Assembly: GCA_964412015.1 (NCBI GenBank)
Contig: CAYPMO010000006.1
Coordinates: forward strand, 1 to 64,000
Length of the DNA stretch: 64,000 nucleotides
Origin: SZUA-318 sp964412015
GTDB lineage: Bacteria; Gemmatimonadota; Gemmatimonadetes; Longimicrobiales; Gaopeijiaceae
Reading direction: 5' to 3'
The stretch's first letter is position 1; each line of letters begins with the position of its first letter. Below the pieces are notes generated by a model, which worked only from the letters and a program-made list of their open reading frames with translations, searched no databases and had not been told where the DNA came from. Shown one piece after another: positions 46,967 through 53,431 of the stretch. A program made the position numbers and the translations under genes.

Positions 46967-47125
46967 GGGCTCCTCTCGGGATGAGTGTGGGCGGGACGCG
47001 CCCCTCCGGGGGGCGCCGGGACGGTCCAAGGTGGGGTGGGAGCGGCCCGCCGGCCAAGAGGCGCGTGTTCGAAGGCCGCGCGGGGACGAGAGCGGGGCTG
47101 CGGGGGCGTGCGAGACAGACGGTCG
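46967..47125. other. intergenic region upstream of selD and the toxin-antitoxin pair
   Basis: A very GC-rich stretch between divergent selD and the antitoxin promoter. I looked for a tRNA-Sec and found none (no UCA anticodon arm); a TTCGA sequence at about 47068 is not in a tRNA context. No gene is seen. Confidence 0.5.
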
Positions 47126-47152
47126 TTGCGGACGGAACGGGGACGCGATAAT
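47126..47152 (+). promoter_or_regulatory. candidate sigma70-type promoter of the antitoxin operon
   Basis: TTGCGG (47126-47131) and GATAAT (47147-47152) are separated by 15 bases, slightly short of the usual 17. They lie about 32 bases before the antitoxin ATG, with the operator repeats between the -10 box and the start. Confidence 0.5.
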
Positions 47153-47154
47153 GT

Positions 47155-47183
47155 ACGTATACGTTCACGAAGACACGTATACC
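47155..47183 (+). promoter_or_regulatory. putative antitoxin operator: two ACGTATAC boxes
   Basis: The palindrome ACGTATACGT (47155-47164) is followed by a second copy of ACGTATAC at 47175-47182. The copies are 20 bases apart, about two helical turns, as expected for cooperative RHH dimers binding downstream of the promoter. AT-rich content contrasts with the flanks. Autoregulation is inferred. Confidence 0.55.
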
Positions 47184-47405
47184 ATGAAGACGAAGCTCAC
47201 GATCACCGTAGACCGGGAGATCCTCCCGAGAGCGAAGCGATACGCGCGGGCGCGCGGAGTATCGCTCTCGTCGTTGATCGAGGATGCGCTCCGAGGGCTG
47301 ACCGAGCCCGACCGGCCATCGTTCGCCGATCGGTGGCGGGGACGCTTCGCTCCATCCGAACGCGACGACGAGCGCTACCGGGCGCTCGCGGAGAAGTATC
47401 TGTGA
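47184..47405 (+). CDS. RHH-like antitoxin
   Basis: A 73-aa protein with an N-terminal beta strand (KTKLTITVDREIL), two helices (RAKRYARARGVSLSSLIEDALRGL, here described in two parts), and a C-terminal toxin-binding tail (ERDDERYRALAEKYL). This is the ribbon-helix-helix antitoxin layout. It would bind and neutralise the PIN toxin encoded next and repress the promoter upstream. ATG at 47184 is preferred over ATG at 47151, which lies among the operator boxes. The toxin GTG overlaps its TGA. Confidence 0.86.
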   Translation: MKTKLTITVDREILPRAKRYARARGVSLSSLIEDALRGLTEPDRPSFADRWRGRFAPSERDDERYRALAEKYL

Positions 47406-47809
47406 TCCTGCTCGACGCGGACGTCCTCCTGGATGTCGCGCTGGACCGGACGCCCCACGCGGAGGCGTCGGCTGCCCTGCTGGATCTCCTGGAGCGACGT
47501 CCCCGGATGGCGTTCGTGGCCTGGCACACGGTCGCGAACTTCTTCTACCTCGTGCGGCCGACCCGAGGGGCGCGGCAGGCCCGGGAGTTCGTCGTGGACC
47601 TCACCGCGTTCGTGAGCGTCGCGCCGACCGATACCGACGACCTTCGCTGGGCCGCGTCGCTCGCCCTCCCCGACCTCGAGGACGCCATGCAGGTCGCGGC
47701 CGCGCGCGCTTGCGGAGCCCAGTACATCGCGACCCGGAACGTGAAGGATTTCCGAAAGTCGCCGATCCCGGCGGGCACTCCGAAGGAGCTGCTGGAGGAA
47801 CTCGCGTAG
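47402..47809 (+). CDS. PIN-domain ribonuclease toxin
   Basis: A 135-aa PIN toxin. Acidic residues appear as LLDADVLLDV (first Asp), ALPDLEDAMQ (Asp, Glu, Asp) and TRNVKDF (Asp). It starts with GTG overlapping the antitoxin stop by GTGA, so synthesis is coupled. It is only weakly similar to the PIN toxin at 32425. Target RNA unknown. Confidence 0.87.
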   Translation: MILLDADVLLDVALDRTPHAEASAALLDLLERRPRMAFVAWHTVANFFYLVRPTRGARQAREFVVDLTAFVSVAPTDTDDLRWAASLALPDLEDAMQVAAARACGAQYIATRNVKDFRKSPIPAGTPKELLEELA

Positions 47810-47881
47810 GGCTCTCGTGCGAGGAAACGCGGCGATGATCGCGACCCGGGCGCCGTCCGGTCCCGCCTGTGTGCCGACCCG

Positions 47882-48493
47882 CTACCGCAGCCCGGCTCTG
47901 CCGACCCTCAGCAGCACTTCGATGGACCGGTGGCGATATTCGCCCGCCGCCCCCGAGAAGGCCGACGACAGCCCCTCCACGATGCGTGCCTCGCCGCGGA
48001 TGACCCATCGGGGCCCCAGCCACTCGAGGCCGGCGCCAGCCGTGGCCGAGATGCCCTGGTCCGATGGATTGGCGTAGGCCGCGCGGAGCTCCTCGGCCGA
48101 GCGCGTCCGGATGGGCGTCTCGAACGTCGGTCCGGCGTAGACGAATGCTCCGATGGAGCCGACGCCGAGCCAGAGAAGGGGCGCGACCGTGGTGCTCAGG
48201 TAGTCCGCCTCGACGTCCCCGCGCAGGCTGGACGGGCCGCTGAGCGGGAACGTCCCGCCCCTGCGCACGTAGGCGATCTCCGCCAGCACGTGCAGGGGCC
48301 GGGCGGGCGTCAGCACGTCGGCCCATAGACCGGCCAAGAAGCCCGTGCGGGTCTCCGAGTCGGCGGCGCGCTCGCGGAGCTGCCGCGATTCCACCACGCC
48401 GAGAACACCACCTCCGAGGAGGCTCTGGGAGGCCACCGGGCTGGGCAACCCGACGACGAGGAGGGAAACCAGGGACGCGGCGAGGGTACGCAT
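47882..48493 (-). CDS. outer-membrane-type beta-rich protein, 203 aa
   Basis: A 203-aa exported protein with a signal peptide (LAASLVSLLVVGLPSPVASQ). The mature part alternates short Gly-rich and hydrophobic strands (GFLAGLWADV, VLAEIAYVRRGGTF, TTVAPLLWLGVG, GAFVYAGPTFE) and ends with a strand pattern like an eight-stranded porin-like barrel. It is convergent with the toxin gene. No specific family is recognised. Confidence 0.72.
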   Translation of the reverse strand: MRTLAASLVSLLVVGLPSPVASQSLLGGGVLGVVESRQLRERAADSETRTGFLAGLWADVLTPARPLHVLAEIAYVRRGGTFPLSGPSSLRGDVEADYLSTTVAPLLWLGVGSIGAFVYAGPTFETPIRTRSAEELRAAYANPSDQGISATAGAGLEWLGPRWVIRGEARIVEGLSSAFSGAAGEYRHRSIEVLLRVGRAGLR

Positions 48494-48568
48494 GGGCGCT
48501 CCGTCCGACCGATGGGCGATGACCGAAACGTAGACCTCGAGCTCCACCCCCGAGAAGCCCCCGCCACG

Positions 48569-49429
48569 ATGGCCGGTTCAGGTCTCCATCCACGACGCCT
48601 CTTCGCCGCCGAGGTGATGCGCCCCGAGGTCGAGATGAACCTGGCCCGGGCCGCCCTCTTCGTCGCCCAGGAGGAGTATCCGCAGATCCCCGTGGATCTG
48701 TACCTGGCCCGGCTGGACCAGATGGCGGAGGAGGTGAAGGACCGCCTCGCCGACGAGAGCGCTCCGATGGTCGTGCTGGAGGGGCTCGTCGAGATGCTCT
48801 TCGCCCGACGTCGCTTCAAGGGGAACCGCGAGGCGTACCACGACCCGCGGAACTCGTTCCTGAACGACGTGCTGGACCGCGGCACCGGGATCCCCCTCAC
48901 GCTGGGGATGATCGTCCTCGAAGTGGGGTGGCGCCTGCGCCTCCCCCTGGAGGGGGTGAACTTCCCCGGCCACTTCCTCGTCCGCTACAAGGGCGAGGCG
49001 ATGGACCTCCTGCTCGACCCCTTCGACGGCGGGAAGATGCGCTTCCAGGATCAGGCCCAGGAGTTCCTCGACCAGATCTACGGAGGAATGGTCCGGATGC
49101 AGGACTCGTTCCTCCGCCGCGCGACCAGGCGGGAGATGCTCGTGCGTCTTCTGGCCAACCTGAAGGGCGTCTACGTGAACGTGTCGGACAATGCCCGGGC
49201 GCTCGCCGCCGTGGAGCGCCTGCTCATCCTCCAGCCGGAGTCGCTCGGCGAGCGGCGGGCGCGGGGTCTCCTGCTGGCGCGGCTGGGGCGGTGGAGCGAG
49301 GCCGCGGACCAGCTCACGGCGTACGTCGAGATGGCTCCCGGCGCGGGGGACGCGGAGCGGATCCGCGCGCTGGTGCGGGATCTGCGATCCGGCGGCGCGG
49401 CCGCCGACGAGGAGGGAATGCAGCTTTGA
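48569..49429 (+). CDS. SirB1-like protein with transglutaminase-like domain and TPR
   Basis: A 286-aa protein of the SirB1/transglutaminase-like family: FAAEVMRPEVEMNLARAALFVAQEEYP, then GTGIPLTLGMIVLEVGWRL and GVNFPGHFLVRY, with a helical C-terminal repeat region (ARALAAVERLLILQPESL). The typical Cys of active transglutaminases is not visible in the segment shown, so it may be non-catalytic. ATG at 48569 is preferred to the upstream frame at 48512. It overlaps ygfZ by TTGA. Confidence 0.85.
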   Translation: MAGSGLHPRRLFAAEVMRPEVEMNLARAALFVAQEEYPQIPVDLYLARLDQMAEEVKDRLADESAPMVVLEGLVEMLFARRRFKGNREAYHDPRNSFLNDVLDRGTGIPLTLGMIVLEVGWRLRLPLEGVNFPGHFLVRYKGEAMDLLLDPFDGGKMRFQDQAQEFLDQIYGGMVRMQDSFLRRATRREMLVRLLANLKGVYVNVSDNARALAAVERLLILQPESLGERRARGLLLARLGRWSEAADQLTAYVEMAPGAGDAERIRALVRDLRSGGAAADEEGMQL

Positions 49430-50511
49430 GCCACGCCCACGCGTCGCCCCTCTTCGACCTCATGAGGGAGCAGGGAGGCGTCACGGGTGACCATCACGGG
49501 TTCACGCTCGTGCGGCACTTCGGGAATCCCCGTGACGAGTACGTCGCGGCGACGGAGCACCTGGCGGTGTTCGATCGGAGCCACAGGACGCGTCTGCTCG
49601 TCGCGGGCCGCGCTCCCCGGACGATGCTCAACGGCATCCTCACCGGGACGATTCCCGCCCCGCCCTCATCGACGTCTCCGGACGTGCTCGGCGGCACGGC
49701 CACGTACCACGCGGTGCTGACCCCCAAGGGGAAGATGCTCAGCGATCTCTGGTGTCTGTGCCGAGCCGAGACCCAGGCGGGGGGCGAGTTCCTCCTGGAC
49801 GTTCCGGTGGCGGGGCGGGAGGCGCTCCTCTCCCACTTCCTCAAGGTGCTGCCGCCACGGATGGCGAGGGTGGAAGACCAGACCCGCGCCACGGCCGCGA
49901 TCTCCGTCGTGGGGCCGGCCGCCGCGCGGCAGGTGTCGCTGTCGGCCCTCGGGCTGAGAGTGGAGGACCGGGAGCTCTCCGCTCTCCCGGAGGGAGGGTG
50001 GCGCATGGCGGGCACGTTCGAGGGTGGTAGCCTGGTGGTGATCCGCAGCGCCGAAGTGTGGCCGGAGACCTTCACGATCGTGGGTCCGGCGCCGCAGGTG
50101 ATCGCGCTCTGGAAGGCGCTCGTGCAGAGGGGCGCGAGGCCCGCGGGGCTCGGGGTGTGGTCCACGCTGCGCGTCGAGGCGGGACGCCCGGCGTTCGGGG
50201 CCGACATGGACGAGGACACGATCCCGGTCGAGGCGGGCATCCACGAGCGCGCCATCGACGACGCGAAGGGGTGCTATACGGGCCAGGAGGTGATCGTCCG
50301 CATCCGGGACCGCGGGCACGTGAACCGTCACCTCCGCCAGCTCATGCTCGGCGACGTGCCCACGCCGCACGAGGGTGCGGATCTGTTCGCGGAGGGGAGC
50401 GACAAGCCCGTCGGCTACGTGACGTCCGCGGCCGAGTCGCCGCGCTTCGGCCAGACGGTGGCGCTCGGCTACGTGAGGAGGGGGGTGGAGGGGAAGGTCA
50501 GGGTGGAGTGA
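49426..50511 (+). CDS. ygfZ: YgfZ/GcvT-family Fe-S cluster maintenance protein
   Basis: A 361-aa folate-binding-fold protein. YgfZ helps maintain Fe-S enzymes such as MiaB under oxidative stress. The YgfZ signature KGCYTGQEVIVRI is complete and the N-terminus resembles GcvT. The TTG start at 49426 overlaps the SirB1-like stop (TTGA), with GAGGAGGGA about 9 bases before. The stop codon forms part of the terminator stem at 50505-50531. Confidence 0.9.
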   Translation: MSHAHASPLFDLMREQGGVTGDHHGFTLVRHFGNPRDEYVAATEHLAVFDRSHRTRLLVAGRAPRTMLNGILTGTIPAPPSSTSPDVLGGTATYHAVLTPKGKMLSDLWCLCRAETQAGGEFLLDVPVAGREALLSHFLKVLPPRMARVEDQTRATAAISVVGPAAARQVSLSALGLRVEDRELSALPEGGWRMAGTFEGGSLVVIRSAEVWPETFTIVGPAPQVIALWKALVQRGARPAGLGVWSTLRVEAGRPAFGADMDEDTIPVEAGIHERAIDDAKGCYTGQEVIVRIRDRGHVNRHLRQLMLGDVPTPHEGADLFAEGSDKPVGYVTSAAESPRFGQTVALGYVRRGVEGKVRVE

Positions 50512-50531
50512 GGGCCGGCGGCCCTCACTCC
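50505..50531. terminator. 12-bp bidirectional terminator hairpin containing both stop codons
   Basis: A perfect 12-bp stem (GGAGTGAGGGCC / GGCCCTCACTCC) with a 3-base loop (GGC) spans the convergent ends. The ygfZ TGA (50509-50511) is in the left arm and the TGA of the GNAT gene (50525-50527) is in the right arm. No T-tract is seen. Confidence 0.65.
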
Positions 50532-51055
50532 GCATGCCTGTAGATCAGCGCTCGCGCCCCGGCGAACTCGATCTCACGCTCGAGCGTCGCGCCCGCGGCG
50601 ACGGCCACGCGCACCGAGGGCTCGTTGCCGACCGTGATGAGGCTGATCGGCCGCACGCCGGGCAGGTGATTGCGTGCCATGGCCCGAACGGCGCGAACCG
50701 CCTCCGCGGCGAGGCCGCGACCGCGCGCCGCGGGCACGAGCGCCCACATGATCTCCATCTCGGGCCAGTCGCCCGAGTACCAGAGGCCGCAGATGCCGAC
50801 GACGGCGTCGGCGTCCCTGGCGACGAGCGTGTACGGACCGTACCCGCGCCAGGCCCAGTGGCCCACGAAGCTCGCGAGCGTGCGCCAGGCCTGGCCCTCG
50901 GTCAGCGGTGTGCGGTACGTGTACCTCACGCTCTCGGCGTCACCGAAGTAGGCGTGGAGGGCGCGCAGGTCGTCCTCCGCGGGCAGCCGGAGGACGAGCC
51001 GGGCCGATTCGAGCGACAGCGGGATGCGCGGCGTCGCGACCGTCGTCGTTGGCAA
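50525..51055 (-). CDS. GNAT-family N-acetyltransferase (RimJ/RimL-like)
   Basis: A 176-aa GNAT protein. The N-terminus has the RimJ/L pattern ESARLVLRLPAEDDLRAL, and the acetyl-CoA loop is PAARGRGLAAEAVRAVRA followed by ITVGNEPSVRVAVAAGA. It acetylates an amine on a protein or small molecule; the target is not evident. It starts 12 bases after the M3 peptidase on the same strand. Confidence 0.9.
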   Translation of the reverse strand: MPTTTVATPRIPLSLESARLVLRLPAEDDLRALHAYFGDAESVRYTYRTPLTEGQAWRTLASFVGHWAWRGYGPYTLVARDADAVVGICGLWYSGDWPEMEIMWALVPAARGRGLAAEAVRAVRAMARNHLPGVRPISLITVGNEPSVRVAVAAGATLEREIEFAGARALIYRHAE

Positions 51056-51067
51056 TGTGCGGCCGTC

Positions 51068-53200
51068 CTACCGCAGACCGCGCGCCGTGAGCAACGGCTC
51101 GATGGACGGATCGCGCCCGCGGAAGGCGCGGTACATGTCCATGCCCTTCCGGGTCCCACCCTTGGAGAGGATCTCCTCACGCAGCTTTCGCGCGGTTTCG
51201 GGATGGAAGAGGTCGCCGGTCTCCACGAAGGCCTGGAACGCGTCCTTGTCCAGCACCTCGGCCCAGAGGTACGCGTAGTAGCCGGCCGAGTAGCCGCCCG
51301 CGAAGATGTGGCTGTAATATTCGCTCCGGTACCGCGGGATGATCTCGTCGATGAGACCGATGCGGCTCATCTCCGCGGTCTCGAACGCGCGCGCGTCCTT
51401 CTCGACCGGCTCCGTCAGGCTGTGCCACGCCATGTCGAGGTACGCCGCGGCGATGAACTCCACGGTGATGAAGCCCTGGTTGAACGTGGCCGACGCCTCG
51501 AGTTTCGCGACGAGCTCGTCGGGGATGACCTCGCCGGTCCGATAGTGCTTGGCGTACATGCGCAGCACTTCGGGCTCCGCCATCCAGTTCTCCATGATCT
51601 GGGATGGCAGCTCCACGAAGTCGCGAGGGACCGAGGTCCCGCCCAGCGACTCGTACGTCACGTCGGAGAGGAGCCCGTGCAGCGCGTGGCCGCACTCGTG
51701 CGCGAGGGTGAGAGCGTCGTCGAACGTAATGAGCGAGACCCCCTCGGCGGTGGGCGCCGGGAAGTTGAAGTTCGTGGTGACGATGGGGTACACTTCCCCG
51801 TCCAGCCGCCCCTGCTTCTGGAGGCTGTTCATCCACGCACCGCCCTGCTTGCTCTCCCGCGCGAAGAAGTCCATGTACAGCACGCCCTGGTGGCTGCTGT
51901 CGGCCTCACGCACCTCGAAGACCTGCTGGTCGGGGTGCCAGCGAGGCAGGTCGGGCCGTTCGTGGAAGGTCAGACCGTACAGCCTGTTGGCGACCGTGAA
52001 GACGCCGTCCCGCACCGCGTTGACCTCGAAGTAGGGAAGGAGCGCCTGCTGATCCAGCGCGTAGCGCTCACGTCGCACCTTCTCGGTGTAGTGGCGCCAA
52101 TCCCACGCCTCCAGATCTCCCCCCACCCCCTCGGCGTTCATGAGCGCTTGCATGTCGGCGCGCTCTTGCTTGGCGACCTGGAGCGCCGGCCGCCACACCT
52201 GGTCCAGGAGCTCCATGACGCGCGCCGGCGTCTCGGCCATGTTGTCCGAGAGGACGAAATGGGCGTGCGTGGGATATCCGAGTAGCTTCGCCCGCTCGGC
52301 GCGCAGCGCCGCCATGCGGGCGAGCACCGCCTTGTTGTCGCGCTCGTCGTCGTTGTCGCCGCGCATCGCGTATCCCATGAAGATGTCCCGGCGCAACTCC
52401 CGGTTCGGGGACGACTCGAGGAACGGGTCGATGCTCGGCCGCTGCAGCGTGAACGACCATCCGGCGTCGTGACCGCGGCGTCGGGCCTCGGCTGCGGCGA
52501 GCTCCACCAGATTGGGCGGGAGATCGCCCAGGTCCGCACTGTCGGTGACGTGGAGCTCGTAGGCGTTGGTCTCGTCCAGCACGTTCTGGCTGAACTTCTG
52601 CGAGAGCTCCGCCAGCTCCTTGTTGATCTCTCGCATGCGTGTCTTGGACGCTTCGTCCAGGGCCGCGCCGCGGCGCACGAACCCCTTGTGCGTCTCCTCC
52701 AGCAGCTTGAGCTGCTCGGGCGTGAGGCCGAGCTGCTCCCTCTGGTCGTACACGGCCTTCACGCGCTCGTAGAGAGCCGGATTGAGCACGATGTCATCGG
52801 CGTGGGCCGCCTCCTCGGGCGCCAGCGTCCGCTCCACCTCCTGGAGGGTGTCGTTCGTGTGGGCGCCGGTGACGGCGCCGAAGACCCGCGAGGCCCGGGT
52901 GTAGAGAGCCCCCGCCCGCTCGAGGGCCTCGATCGTGTTGGCGAAGGTGGGTGGCTCTGGGTTCGAGACGATGGCCTCGACGTCCGCCTTCTCGAGCGCC
53001 ATGGCCTCCCTCAGCCCCGGGAGGTAGTGCTCGTTCCGGAGGAGGTCGAAGGGCGGAACGCCGAAATCCGTGTGCCACTGGGCGAGGAGCGGGTTCTCGT
53101 GTCCCGAGATCTCGGAGATGGACGCTGGCGGGGCCTCCCTCCCACATGCCGAGAGGCCGAGCACGACGAGGAGGGGCCACGAACGGGAGTGTATTCTCAC
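51068..53200 (-). CDS. M3-family zinc oligopeptidase, exported lipoprotein
   Basis: A 710-aa thimet oligopeptidase/Dcp-like enzyme. The zinc site LAHECGHALHG is near residue 497. A lipoprotein leader (WPLLVVLGLSAC) suggests an exported form. Conserved C-terminal Tyr-rich substrate loop: AGGYSAGYYAYLWAEVLDKDAF. It would hydrolyse short peptides in the periplasm. GTG at 53200 has GGAGGAATC upstream; the frame continues for 23 codons more. Confidence 0.93.
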   Translation of the reverse strand: MRIHSRSWPLLVVLGLSACGREAPPASISEISGHENPLLAQWHTDFGVPPFDLLRNEHYLPGLREAMALEKADVEAIVSNPEPPTFANTIEALERAGALYTRASRVFGAVTGAHTNDTLQEVERTLAPEEAAHADDIVLNPALYERVKAVYDQREQLGLTPEQLKLLEETHKGFVRRGAALDEASKTRMREINKELAELSQKFSQNVLDETNAYELHVTDSADLGDLPPNLVELAAAEARRRGHDAGWSFTLQRPSIDPFLESSPNRELRRDIFMGYAMRGDNDDERDNKAVLARMAALRAERAKLLGYPTHAHFVLSDNMAETPARVMELLDQVWRPALQVAKQERADMQALMNAEGVGGDLEAWDWRHYTEKVRRERYALDQQALLPYFEVNAVRDGVFTVANRLYGLTFHERPDLPRWHPDQQVFEVREADSSHQGVLYMDFFARESKQGGAWMNSLQKQGRLDGEVYPIVTTNFNFPAPTAEGVSLITFDDALTLAHECGHALHGLLSDVTYESLGGTSVPRDFVELPSQIMENWMAEPEVLRMYAKHYRTGEVIPDELVAKLEASATFNQGFITVEFIAAAYLDMAWHSLTEPVEKDARAFETAEMSRIGLIDEIIPRYRSEYYSHIFAGGYSAGYYAYLWAEVLDKDAFQAFVETGDLFHPETARKLREEILSKGGTRKGMDMYRAFRGRDPSIEPLLTARGLR

Positions 53201-53351
53201 GGGATTCCTCCAGGGTCGCTCGCCCGGGCCGACGAGGATCGCCGGGGGAACCGGGGGCGCGGCCGGCACGATTCGCAGGGGAACGAGGCGGCAGTCTCTG
53301 ACGGTGTGTTGAGGCTAGACGCGAGGGGGGTCGGCGGCAAGTCGGGAGGAC

Positions 53352-53370
53352 GTCAACGCCGCGCGTTGAC
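53352..53370. promoter_or_regulatory. inverted repeat overlapping a consensus -35 box
   Basis: GTCAACGC-CGC-GCGTTGAC is a perfect 8-bp inverted repeat with a 3-base spacer. Its right arm overlaps TTGACA (53366-53371), a perfect -35 box for the VPS10-like gene; no good -10 hexamer stands at the normal distance (nearest GAATCT). It could be a repressor or activator site. Confidence 0.45.
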
Positions 53371-53431
53371 ATCCGGCTCCACCTCCCGGAATCTCATCGT
53401 ACCAACTCTTCCCCCATCCAAGGAGCGCACC

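Noticed and set aside
46985..47080. A possible tRNA-Sec upstream of selD
   Set aside because: A TTCGA sequence and GC-rich stems are present but there is no UCA anticodon arm, no 8-bp acceptor pairing and no CCA end.
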